A DNA stretch of 5,599 nucleotides from Anaerolineaceae bacterium (GTDB lineage: Bacteria > Chloroflexota > Anaerolineae > Anaerolineales > Anaerolineaceae). Positions 1 through 5,599 of this stretch are shown here, piece by piece; position 1 is the first letter of the stretch, and each line of letters opens with the position of its first letter. The position numbers and the translations under genes are program-made. Location: positions 1 through 5,599 of the forward strand of contig JAUXFJ010000117.1 in NCBI GenBank assembly GCA_030620065.1, written 5' to 3'. The notes under the pieces were generated by a model, which had not been told where the DNA came from, searched no databases, and saw only the letters and a list, made by a program, of their open reading frames with translations.

Positions 1-1682
1 AGGGGCATAGCGATATGCGTCGTCAGCCAGGGCATACGTTCACCAGCAAGGCTGAAGGCGATCAAACTAATCAAGGACCAGAAAAACAGCAAGAGTAAAA
101 TGGGCACTGGCCGCAACTCACCGGCGTTATCCGGCGGGTCAGAAAAGAAGCGTTTTTTCTGTGGCAGGCTTGTTTCTTCTAGTTTGTTTTCTTCCTTTTT
201 GGCATCGGTTTGAATAGAGGTAGGTGTGTCTTCTGCCGGAATTTCTGGAATGTTTTCTGTATCAGATTCGGAAATATTTTTAGGTTCTGGTAATTCAAAA
301 GGATGATTGGCTTTGCTGATGAAGAGTCCTTTTGCAATACCGATGATCAGTGCCATAATTGTCCCAATAGCGGGAAGGAACTCATACAGCGGTATCTGCA
401 CGAGTGCATAATAATACAAAGGTTGACTGCCGCGCTGGACACTTTGCTGTGCCATCCAATATCCCAATGCTCCCATAATACCAGCGAAAAACCCGTCTCC
501 TTGAGTGAATACGGTGGTGTAAAAGATGGTAAATATGCTCCAGAAGATGATAGTACATTGAAGCCATACACGCCGATTCCATAGAAGGCCTAGCAATATC
601 GACAGCAGTGCCATCGGTACCACAAAAAGAGCTGCACGCAGTATACCTGCTTGGGTGTAATCCAAAGGATTGAGACCTGCTATCTTCATCGGAAGGGCAC
701 TCAGTAGTGGGAGAATTAGGCTTATTTGCAGTGCGAGCAGGTCAAAGCTGCGCGAGTCCCGAATATGCGTGAGACCAACACCGCGGATAAGCGTTATAGC
801 GGCGATAATGACGCCTATTACAGCCACAGCCAGTGAGATAATCATGATGACTTGTGAGGATGAAACCCCGGTAATGAGGGCTTCGCCGCTCTCGGCAAGT
901 GCGACATCCTGCGCTTCAGCAGGTTGACTCAAAGCAAAAACAAAGCCCAATGCACCTGTTATCATGGTGGCAATGATCATTATTAGGAAGAATATCTTTA
1001 GATTAGCTCGTTCCCACTTACGCTTGAGCATTTGGAACACGAAAAGGACTGCCAGGAAGATCAGTGCCTCAGCGGTGAAGATGTAGGCGGTTGCTTTGTC
1101 GGTGTAGTGGAATGCGGTGATAACGGTTAGAAATATCAGATATTTCTTTTCACCGCACTCCAAATATCTTAAGAAAATCCATAACATCACCTCGCCCCAG
1201 AAGACGATGAAGATCTCATTGCGTGTGTAGCGGCTGTAAAACAAGATATAAGGGGATATCATAAAGAACAAGCCTGCGATTAATGCACCAGCACGACCGA
1301 AGTAGCGCCGATAGGCAAAGATGGCAAATGCAACAACAGCAATCCCAAATAGTGCTGCTGGCACCCTGGCGCTAAAATCACTATCGCCTAACATAAAGTA
1401 TGAAAAGGCGATCATGTGAAACTGGAAAGGTCCATGAGTAACAGGATCGTAGCGGTAACCTCTGCCTTGATAGAAGTCATATGCTGGTACGACATGGTTG
1501 ACTTCATCATGACTCATGACGCGTGCGCCAACATCGTAGAAACGGCTGGTCACAGTAAGGCAAAGAAGAATCACGATAATTAGTTTCTCTACGGTGAATG
1601 CAGGCCAGAATGAAAATACGGGACGATCAAGCCAGGTGTTGACACCGTTCTGTTCTTTTTGGGTGAGAGCTTCTGCTGTCAT
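1..1682 (-). CDS. Agl23-like (TIGR03663-type) multi-pass membrane glycosyltransferase, C-terminus cut off by window edge
   Basis: My reading of the complement gives an open frame of 560 codons from ATG at 1682 to the left edge with no stop, so the 3' end is missing. The protein is very hydrophobic, with about 12-13 likely membrane spans (first near residues 32-48, last visible near 526-545). It has GT-C/family 39 hallmarks: an acidic SHDE motif (57-60) in the first external loop, followed by YDPVTHGP (78-85) and SRYTRNE (150-156). The GYWMAQQ, QPLYYY and YEFLP stretches (407-437) and GERMPWL (547-553) are typical of the Agl23/TIGR03663 family of Chloroflexi and haloarchaea. Such proteins are thought to use polyprenyl-phosphate sugars for envelope or protein glycosylation; acceptor and sugar cannot be read from sequence. 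A hydrophilic acidic linker spans about 460-515. The start is supported by AGGGAG at 1688-1693, five bases upstream, and a promoter at 1745-1773. The family call is from remembered motifs, not a search. Confidence 0.88.
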   Translation of the reverse strand, partial: MTAEALTQKEQNGVNTWLDRPVFSFWPAFTVEKLIIVILLCLTVTSRFYDVGARVMSHDEVNHVVPAYDFYQGRGYRYDPVTHGPFQFHMIAFSYFMLGDSDFSARVPAALFGIAVVAFAIFAYRRYFGRAGALIAGLFFMISPYILFYSRYTRNEIFIVFWGEVMLWIFLRYLECGEKKYLIFLTVITAFHYTDKATAYIFTAEALIFLAVLFVFQMLKRKWERANLKIFFLIMIIATMITGALGFVFALSQPAEAQDVALAESGEALITGVSSSQVIMIISLAVAVIGVIIAAITLIRGVGLTHIRDSRSFDLLALQISLILPLLSALPMKIAGLNPLDYTQAGILRAALFVVPMALLSILLGLLWNRRVWLQCTIIFWSIFTIFYTTVFTQGDGFFAGIMGALGYWMAQQSVQRGSQPLYYYALVQIPLYEFLPAIGTIMALIIGIAKGLFISKANHPFELPEPKNISESDTENIPEIPAEDTPTSIQTDAKKEENKLEETSLPQKKRFFSDPPDNAGELRPVPILLLLFFWSLISLIAFSLAGERMPWLTTHIAMP

Positions 1683-1744
1683 AAAATCTCCCTAATTCCT
1701 AATTGATGATGATATGTGATAAAATCTGGGTTTTGATTTTAAAT

Positions 1745-1773
1745 ACTATACTTTAATCTTTGAAAACTGACAA
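1745..1773 (-). promoter_or_regulatory. sigma70-type promoter of the Agl23-like gene
   Basis: Reading the minus strand, TTGTCA (1768-1773) and TATAGT (1745-1750) are separated by exactly 17 bases. Each box differs from consensus at one position. Transcription would start near 1737-1739 and give a leader of about 55 nt before the ATG at 1682, with the ribosome site AGGGAG inside it. This is the best promoter match in the divergent intergenic region 1683-1882. For the plus-strand lipoprotein I found only badly spaced boxes, such as TTGAAC (1830-1835) with TAGAAT (1857-1862), 21 bases apart. Confidence 0.6.
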
Positions 1774-1882
1774 GGTATGCCTGTACGGTTGTGATTAAAG
1801 GTAAGATTTTATTCAGAAAGTCCTGAGAGTTGAACAGCAGGATGCTTGTTTTAGGGTAGAATCGGGCAAAGAGAACGATCTG

Positions 1883-2935
1883 ATGTTAAAAAAGATATTG
1901 AAAATTACGGTATTGTTTATACTTAGTTTCCTGGTAAGCTGTCAAATGTTTGCTCCTGGCACTGAGGCTGTAGACGCGCTGGATGCGACCTCGCTATATG
2001 AGACTTCAGCAGCCCAGGTGACAGTCGCACATCTTCAAGCAGAGACGGCTCAAGCGATGGCAGCTTCAGAGACCTCTGCAGCAGGGACAGCTGCTTATGC
2101 AACCAACCCTATCCCAACCTTGGATCGCACACGACCCCTCAATGCCACACCGACTAAAGTACCGGCCTGTGATGTTGCAGCGCCGGGGACTCCGTTTGAT
2201 ATCACCATTCGGGATGATACGGTGCTAAAGCCTGGTGAAAGTTTCACAAAAACCTGGCGTCTTCGGAATGCAGGCTCTTGTACATGGACGCGCCTATATG
2301 CGCTGGTTTTCTTTTCGGGCAATCCGCTTGATGCGGTGCAGATATACTATTTATCGGGTGAGGTTCCGCCGGGCAGCATGGTTGATTTGAGTGTGGATAT
2401 GGTTGCCCCCATGAGGTCTGGCAGCTACCAAAGTAACTGGATACTACAGAATGAGGCTGGAGAGCTCTTTGGCATTGGCCCGAATGGGGATGCCCCTTTT
2501 TGGGTTCGCATTCAGGTTATGCAGCTAGTTACGGATACACCCAAGCCAACGCTCACGCGAACACCAACGCCAGTGATCTATATGAGCGCTTTGGTTGAAT
2601 TGGTGAATGATGATCAGCTTGATCTGGACACTAAGGAGGTCAATCCTGGCAGCGGGCTTGCGGATATTGTATATACTCACCTGGCAACCAATAGCCATAT
2701 CCTTACGCCCAATAATGGCGCAGGTATGAAGCTATTTGGAGCTGGACTGCCTGGGTTTAACGACTGTAAGAATGCATTGGTTGGCTCGACGCCGATCAGC
2801 TTCAATACGATCCTGCCAGATATTTATATTTGCTATCATACCAATCAGGGACTACCGGGTTGTTTACACTTGATCAGTTATGATGAAGCAACTGGCATTG
2901 TAAAAATTGAATTCTTGACCTGGTCCCTACCTTGA
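1883..2935 (+). CDS. Lipoprotein with NBR1-type Ig-like domain and an uncharacterised Cys-containing C-terminal domain
   Basis: This is a 350-residue exported lipoprotein. Residues 1-20 form a lipoprotein signal peptide: KK near the start, a hydrophobic core, then lipobox LVSC with the lipidated Cys at 20. Residues 28-75 are a proline-poor Ala/Thr/Ser/Gln-rich stalk, probably helical, with ETSAA repeated at 40 and 63. A Pro/Thr linker (76-94) leads to a beta-sandwich domain at about 96-214. This resembles the NBR1 central Ig-like domain: a LKPGESFTKTWRLRNAG core, then CTW (133-135), VPPG (161-164), GSYQSNW (180-186) and PFWVRI (205-210). Cys96 and Cys133 could form a disulfide. A TPTPV linker (near 227-231) leads to a C-terminal domain (233-350) with Cys295, Cys317 and Cys327 that I do not recognise. 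NBR1-like domains in Chloroflexi surface proteins are thought to bind proteins or glycans, but the ligand is unknown. The ATG start is supported by the signal peptide; the ribosome site (AAAGAGA, about 1868-1874) is weak. The isomerase gene follows after 51 bp. Confidence 0.88.
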   Translation: MLKKILKITVLFILSFLVSCQMFAPGTEAVDALDATSLYETSAAQVTVAHLQAETAQAMAASETSAAGTAAYATNPIPTLDRTRPLNATPTKVPACDVAAPGTPFDITIRDDTVLKPGESFTKTWRLRNAGSCTWTRLYALVFFSGNPLDAVQIYYLSGEVPPGSMVDLSVDMVAPMRSGSYQSNWILQNEAGELFGIGPNGDAPFWVRIQVMQLVTDTPKPTLTRTPTPVIYMSALVELVNDDQLDLDTKEVNPGSGLADIVYTHLATNSHILTPNNGAGMKLFGAGLPGFNDCKNALVGSTPISFNTILPDIYICYHTNQGLPGCLHLISYDEATGIVKIEFLTWSLP

Positions 2936-2986
2936 GCAGGGATATTCATATTAATACAAGACACAGTACTTGAGGAGATTTACACA

Positions 2987-4045
2987 ATGAACTTGGATGA
3001 TCACCAGAGCTTTAATGACCTAGACCCTCAAAATATGCTTGGTCATATTGAAGCTTTGCCAGAGCAGCTTTTAAAGGCATGGGAATTGGGCAATCAACTC
3101 CCACTTCCGCAGTTCAAGGAAGTGAGACAAGTGCTGATTGCAGGTATGGGCGGTTCAGCAATTGGGGGAGACCTTTTAACTAACTATGTCAAGTCTGCCT
3201 GCCCCATCCCTGTAATCTCACATCGGGATTACGGCTTGCCATATTGGGCAAGAGGCTCGGAGACGCTTGTAATTTGCTCCTCACACTCTGGCAACACAGA
3301 AGAGACTCTCTCAGCCTTTGATGAAGCAGTCAATAATGGGTGTCAGGTGCTCACGCTCAGCACGGGCGGAAAATTAGCTGAAAAAGCAAAAGCGGCAGGT
3401 ATAACGGCATGGATATTCAAACACGATGGCCAGCCACGCACTGCGATCGGTTATTCGTTTGGGATGCTGCTGGCATTGTTAACACGTCTGGGATATTTTG
3501 CGAATGCTGAAAGTGATGTGGCGTCTGCGGCTGCAGCGATGAAGGCACAGCAGGCGCACCTCTCACCTCAAGTGGGGGTAGCTTCAAACCCAGCTAAACG
3601 CTTGGCAGGACAATTCCTTGGGCGTTATGTTTCCGTTTTTGCCGCAGGGGCGCTTGAACCGATTGCACGGCGCTGGAAAACACAAATAAATGAGATTGCC
3701 AAAGCCTGGGCACAGTTTGAGGTGCTTCCCGAAGCTGATCATAATACGCTTGCGGGATTGCTTAATCCTGAGGAACTGCTGACTAAAGTTGCGGCTGTAT
3801 TTTTAAAAGCTGAGTTGGATCATCCGCGCAATAAACTGCGCCTGGACTTCACGCAACAGGCGTTCATGCTGGAGGGATTCTATACTGACGAGGTGACTGC
3901 TTCAGGGGATACGCCGCTGGCGCAGCTATGGACATTACTGCATCTGGGTGACTATATATCATATTATCTTGCGATGATGTATCAGGTTGATCCCACACCG
4001 GTTGAGGCGCTGACAGAGTTGAAAGGGAAGCTGAAAGCTATCTAA
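2987..4045 (+). CDS. Bifunctional phosphoglucose/phosphomannose isomerase (SIS-domain, archaeal-type)
   Basis: This cytoplasmic enzyme interconverts glucose-6-P, mannose-6-P and fructose-6-P, linking glycolysis with mannose-nucleotide synthesis. The 352-residue protein has two SIS subdomains. The first contains AGMGGSAIGGDLL (52-64), the phosphate-binding loop, and SSHSGNTEET (98-107), the classic SIS Ser/Thr loop. PRTAIGY (150-156) carries an Arg likely equivalent to the catalytic Arg of Pyrobaculum PGI/PMI. The second subdomain has QINEIAKAWA with Glu236 and DHN with His252. Their 16-residue spacing matches the Glu203/His219 pair I recall for the Pyrobaculum enzyme. The C-terminal part (about 195-350) corresponds to the bact-PGI_C domain. 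Length is normal for the bacterial branch and no key residue seems missing. The start is well supported by GAGGAG at 2972-2977, nine bases before the ATG. A strong terminator follows at 4062. The upstream lipoprotein gene ends 51 bp away with no clear terminator or promoter between, so co-transcription is possible. Confidence 0.93.
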   Translation: MNLDDHQSFNDLDPQNMLGHIEALPEQLLKAWELGNQLPLPQFKEVRQVLIAGMGGSAIGGDLLTNYVKSACPIPVISHRDYGLPYWARGSETLVICSSHSGNTEETLSAFDEAVNNGCQVLTLSTGGKLAEKAKAAGITAWIFKHDGQPRTAIGYSFGMLLALLTRLGYFANAESDVASAAAAMKAQQAHLSPQVGVASNPAKRLAGQFLGRYVSVFAAGALEPIARRWKTQINEIAKAWAQFEVLPEADHNTLAGLLNPEELLTKVAAVFLKAELDHPRNKLRLDFTQQAFMLEGFYTDEVTASGDTPLAQLWTLLHLGDYISYYLAMMYQVDPTPVEALTELKGKLKAI

Positions 4046-4061
4046 GCTTGTTTAAGTAAAT

Positions 4062-4100
4062 AAAATCACACCGTCGGAGAACCGGTGTGATTTTTCTTTT
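4062..4100. terminator. Bidirectional intrinsic terminator after the isomerase
   Basis: A perfect 12-bp stem (4062-4073 with 4083-4094) encloses a 9-nt loop and is followed on the plus strand by a T-rich run to 4100. It starts 16 bases after the isomerase stop codon. On the minus strand the same stem is followed by TTTTATTTA, so it can also end transcripts of the convergent small membrane gene, whose stop is at 4193. Confidence 0.92.
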
Positions 4101-4192
4101 AATTAAAGTTTATAAACCCGCCAACTGTCTACAAAAAATGTGAATTGATTATCCTAATGTGAGCGATCTTGCGTAGCGGGGTGGAATTATTC

Positions 4193-4417
4193 TTAGAAGA
4201 TTGCCCTGATCATAAGCATGAAGCCGAAGATGGCAAGGGGAATTCCAACAACTGCACCGACGATGGTGAGGCTGAGGATTACCCCGGCGATAAGCAAGAC
4301 CAGACCGAGGACAGCTCCGATCACGCGGCCAGTTAATTCGATGATAATAACAACCAGGCGCCAAATCAACCAGAAGGGATAGAGATACCACGGGATTTTT
4401 TTCTTTTCTTTCGTCAC
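4193..4417 (-). CDS. Small two-span membrane protein of unknown function
   Basis: This is a 74-residue protein if it starts at the GTG at 4417, or 78 residues from the ATG at 4429. I prefer GTG because GGAGG (4423-4427) lies five bases before it, whereas the ATG itself overlaps that ribosome site and has no Shine-Dalgarno sequence upstream. With the GTG start, a short basic, charged head (TKEKKK) is followed by an aromatic-rich span (WYLYPFWLIWRLVVIIIEL). After a TGR turn come about 35 hydrophobic residues rich in Gly, Ile, Leu and Val, including LTIVGAVVGIPLAIFGF, ending in MIRAIF. Two or three membrane passes are likely, with Gly-spaced packing. Many bacteria encode similar short glycine-rich membrane proteins without known function, and I cannot assign one here. 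It stands alone on its strand, with a promoter-like site at 4477-4505 and the shared terminator at 4062-4100 downstream. Confidence 0.75.
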   Translation of the reverse strand: MTKEKKKIPWYLYPFWLIWRLVVIIIELTGRVIGAVLGLVLLIAGVILSLTIVGAVVGIPLAIFGFMLMIRAIF

Positions 4418-4427
4418 TTGTTCCTCC
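4417..4427 (-). promoter_or_regulatory. Ribosome binding site that decides the start of the small membrane gene
   Basis: On the minus strand GGAGG (4423-4427) is followed by AACAA and then GTG (4415-4417), an ideal spacing. The upstream ATG (4427-4429) shares its G with this site and is preceded only by AT-rich sequence. GTG is therefore the more likely start. Confidence 0.65.
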
Positions 4428-4468
4428 ATTATGTTATATGTAAATAGATGCCAGAAGTTGTAAGGTGC

Positions 4469-4506
4469 AAGTTCATTTTATAAGAACTTCAGAATAACTT
4501 TTGGAA
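4469..4506 (-). promoter_or_regulatory. Possible promoter with operator-like palindrome, small membrane gene
   Basis: On the minus strand TATAAA (4477-4482) is a reasonable -10 box, with a weak TTCCAA (4501-4506) 18 bases upstream. The -10 box sits exactly in the spacer of a perfect 6-bp inverted repeat: AAGTTC at 4469-4474 and GAACTT at 4484-4489. A regulator binding such a dyad would block the promoter. The transcript would begin near 4468-4470 and carry a leader of about 50 nt to the GTG. The -35 match is poor and the arms are short, so this is tentative. Confidence 0.35.
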
Positions 4507-4722
4507 TCTGTCTGAAGTAGTTTCTGCGTGGATCTTGTTAGCATGAGACCTCGAATAATCTGTGATGATCTCTGGCATGCTTCACAATTGTCCACTTGTG
4601 ATGGACACGTATTTATATAATAAGCTTACCCCAATACATGTATGATGAAGATAGATAATATTGGGTTTTATATGTTTTGCGCTGCAGATTGGAGGGGGAG
4701 GCGGGTTCTTTTCCCTGGTTTC

Positions 4723-4731
4723 TGGTATAAT
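4723..4731 (+). promoter_or_regulatory. Extended -10 promoter of tRNA-Ser
   Basis: The plus strand reads TGGTATAAT, which is a TGn extension directly joined to a perfect TATAAT (4726-4731). No good -35 hexamer lies 16-18 bases upstream (GGGTTC at 4703-4708 is poor), as is usual for extended -10 promoters. Transcription would begin near 4738-4740, leaving a leader of about 28 nt before the mature tRNA at 4767. A GC-rich stretch (GCTGTCGCC) follows the -10 box, as often seen at stable-RNA promoters. Confidence 0.7.
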
Positions 4732-4766
4732 AGCTGTCGCCTTAAAAACTATATAGTTTATTACAT

Positions 4767-4853
4767 GGAGAGGTCGCATAGCTGGTCTAGTGCGCCCGCT
4801 TGGAAAGCGGGTATACCGTCAAGGTATCGTGGGTTCGAATCCCACCCTCTCCG
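4767..4853 (+). tRNA. tRNA-Ser (anticodon GGA)
   Basis: The full class II cloverleaf can be drawn. The acceptor stem GGAGAGG (4767-4773) pairs with CCTCTCC (4846-4852), with discriminator G at 4853. The anticodon stem CCCGC/GCGGG (4795-4799, 4807-4811) encloses the loop TTGGAAA, putting anticodon GGA at 4802-4804; it reads UCC and UCU. A long variable arm (ATACC pairing with GGTAT) is typical of tRNA-Ser. The T stem GTGGG/CCCAC (4829-4833, 4841-4845) has loop TTCGAAT. The discriminator G is the expected serine identity base. CCA is not encoded (GCTG follows the acceptor stem), so it must be added enzymatically. The gene stands alone and no repeat of its 3' end is visible in the window. Confidence 0.97.
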
Positions 4854-4856
4854 CTG

Positions 4857-4897
4857 AAATAAAAACCACCCAGGATTGTTTTGGGTGGTTTTTATTT
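4857..4897. terminator. Bidirectional intrinsic terminator between tRNA-Ser and the hydrolase
   Basis: A perfect 15-bp stem (4857-4871 with 4883-4897) with an 11-nt loop begins three bases after the tRNA. The core is CCACCC/GGGTGG, and each arm ends in an A/T tract, so the descending arm supplies the T-run in either direction. It can end the tRNA transcript on the plus strand and the hydrolase transcript on the minus strand, whose stop codon is at 4923. Confidence 0.92.
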
Positions 4898-4922
4898 GCG
4901 ACAAGGGGTGAGAAAGTGGATG

Positions 4923-5599
4923 CTATCTTTTCTTCAGTTGGCTTTTTATCCACTTCACCATAGTCTGAAAGACTTCTTCTTTTTCGGGTTCATTGTGTAC
5001 TTCATGTAAGAAGCCTTCCCATGGCTTCAAGGTTACATCGCCTTTAACAACCGCAGCGAATGCTTCTGAACCTTTGTAATTGCATAGCCGGTCTTTGGTG
5101 CCGTGCATTAGCAACAGCGGCAGATGCCATTTGTGTGCATGTGTCAGCATGTACGCGCCGCCTTCTACGATGAACAATCCTAAACGCGCGCTAACCCGAT
5201 CGTGAACAAGTGGATCTGCTATGTAATCTGCGACCACTTTAGGATCGCGCGACAGCCCTTCGACATCCAATCCGTTAGCAAGGGCAAAGGTTGGCATGAT
5301 TGAGTCGAGCAGCTTGGCAAGCATGATTTTGAATTTATTCGTGCTGCTCATATCGAGTGTTGGTGCTGTGGAGATAATACCCGCCAACTTGGTTTTTTCA
5401 TCCAGCCCATAATAAAGTACTTCAAGACCACCCAAGCTATGCCCATAAAGGAATGTGGGAATGTCTTTCCCAGTTTCGTTCTGCGCGTATTGAATGCTGA
5501 TAGTGATGTCATCCAACAGGCACTTGATGCTGGGTGTATGACCGCGTTTACCTCCTGATTTACCATGCCCGCGTTGATCGAAGGCATAGACATTAAAAT
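4923..5599 (-). CDS. Alpha/beta hydrolase, monoacylglycerol lipase/lysophospholipase-like (serine aminopeptidase S33 type), N-terminus outside window
   Basis: The frame is open from the right edge (codon boundary at 5597) to TAG at 4923-4925, giving 225 visible codons including the stop. A TTG at 5514-5516 could be mistaken for a start, but the conserved sequence continues upstream, so the gene is cut by the edge. Numbering visible residues from the edge, YAFDQRGHGKSGG (4-16) is the strand-and-turn motif typical of monoacylglycerol lipase-like hydrolases. GHSLGG holds the nucleophile Ser54. DPLVHDRVSARL lies in the cap region. Asp169 in HGTKDRL and His198 in GFLHEVHNEPE complete the triad. 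Family members are about 270-280 residues, so roughly 50 N-terminal residues, including the usual HG oxyanion motif, are missing. It probably hydrolyses monoglycerides or lysophospholipids in the cytoplasm; exact substrate is not readable. No neighbour suggests a pathway; the nearest gene is the convergent tRNA-Ser. Confidence 0.92.
   Translation of the reverse strand, partial: FNVYAFDQRGHGKSGGKRGHTPSIKCLLDDITISIQYAQNETGKDIPTFLYGHSLGGLEVLYYGLDEKTKLAGIISTAPTLDMSSTNKFKIMLAKLLDSIMPTFALANGLDVEGLSRDPKVVADYIADPLVHDRVSARLGLFIVEGGAYMLTHAHKWHLPLLLMHGTKDRLCNYKGSEAFAAVVKGDVTLKPWEGFLHEVHNEPEKEEVFQTMVKWIKSQLKKR

Larger units (their letters stand above)
4418..4766. other. 349-bp intergenic region without a protein gene, rich in inverted repeats
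   Basis: No frame here looks coding: the few short open frames have no ribosome site or recognisable composition, and one runs into the tRNA. Dyads seen: CCAGAAGTT (4451-4459) with AACTTTTGG (4496-4504, one G-T wobble); AAGTTC/GAACTT (4469-4474, 4484-4489); ACTTCAGA (4486-4493) with TCTGAAGT (4511-4518); TGTCCA (4589-4594) with TGGACA (4602-4607); CCCAATA (4630-4636) with TATTGGG (4659-4665), followed by TTTTATAT. A perfect TATAAT lies at 4616-4621 on the plus strand, without a good -35 box. The right end is the tRNA promoter and leader. Confidence 0.6.

Noticed and set aside
303..584. Plus-strand open frame of 93 codons, with minus-strand frames at 347-571 and 382-582
   Set aside because: All lie inside the continuous minus-strand membrane glycosyltransferase frame. 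They have no ribosome site and no membrane or domain pattern of their own.
670..927. Plus-strand open frame of 85 codons
   Set aside because: It is antisense to membrane spans of the glycosyltransferase; its Arg/Ser/Ile-rich composition is a complement artefact.
2095..2322. Minus-strand open frame of 75 codons
   Set aside because: It is antisense to the lipoprotein's linker and Ig-like domain, which is clearly the coding strand.
2921..2945. Possible hairpin (TCCCT...AGGGA) at the end of the lipoprotein gene as a terminator
   Set aside because: The stem is only 5-6 bp with a 9-nt loop, it overlaps the stop codon, and no T-run follows.
4149..4391. Minus-strand open frame of 80 codons overlapping the small membrane gene
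   Set aside because: It is an out-of-frame shadow rich in Arg, His and Cys; the alternative frame gives a coherent hydrophobic protein with a good ribosome site.
4767..4853. tRNA-Ser as an integration (att) site for a mobile element
   Set aside because: No duplicate of the tRNA 3' end, integrase gene or phage-like gene is visible. The hydrolase directly downstream looks like an ordinary chromosomal gene.
4582..4857. Open frames on both strands upstream of and across the tRNA (4582-4779 minus, 4642-4857 plus)
   Set aside because: The plus frame reads through the tRNA-Ser and the minus frame crosses its promoter. Neither has a ribosome site or protein-like composition.
5348..5593. Minus-strand 81-codon frame, and a TTG at 5516 as start of the hydrolase
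   Set aside because: The 81-codon frame is a shadow. The hydrolase frame continues upstream through its conserved DQRGHGKSGG motif to the window edge, so 5516 is not its start.

Overview
The window looks like an ordinary chromosomal segment of a bacterium close to the Anaerolineae (Chloroflexota). Three proteins suggest this: an Agl23-type (TIGR03663-like) membrane glycosyltransferase, a lipoprotein that combines an Ala/Thr/Ser-rich stalk with an NBR1-type Ig-like domain, and an archaeal-type bifunctional phosphoglucose/phosphomannose isomerase. The assignment is inferred from family content only. Base composition is moderate, and nothing points to a plasmid, phage, insertion sequence or CRISPR array.

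Layout. Positions 1-1682 (minus) are one uninterrupted reading frame for a large multi-pass membrane glycosyltransferase whose C-terminus lies beyond the left edge. A 200-bp divergent intergenic region (1683-1882) holds a good sigma70-type promoter for it. On the plus strand follow a lipoprotein (1883-2935) and the sugar-phosphate isomerase (2987-4045), 51 bp apart with no strong terminator between them, so possibly co-transcribed. A strong bidirectional hairpin terminator (4062-4100) closes this unit. A small hydrophobic membrane protein lies on the minus strand (4193-4417; GTG start proposed). Positions 4418-4766 hold no protein gene but contain several inverted repeats and promoter-like boxes. 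A single tRNA-Ser(GGA) gene (4767-4853, plus) has an extended -10 promoter upstream and a long bidirectional hairpin terminator (4857-4897). That terminator also serves the convergent minus-strand gene for a monoacylglycerol-lipase-like alpha/beta hydrolase (4923 to the right edge), whose N-terminus is outside the window.

How the genes may relate. The isomerase links glucose-6-P, fructose-6-P and mannose-6-P, and so can feed the sugar donors that a lipid-linked-sugar-dependent glycosyltransferase would use on the outer face of the membrane. The lipoprotein could be an envelope partner or target. This link is inference from proximity. The small membrane protein, the tRNA and the hydrolase appear to be independent units. 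I see no convincing new multi-gene system. The points most worth checking are the uncharacterised C-terminal domain of the lipoprotein, the operator-like dyad on the small membrane gene's putative promoter, and that gene's start codon.
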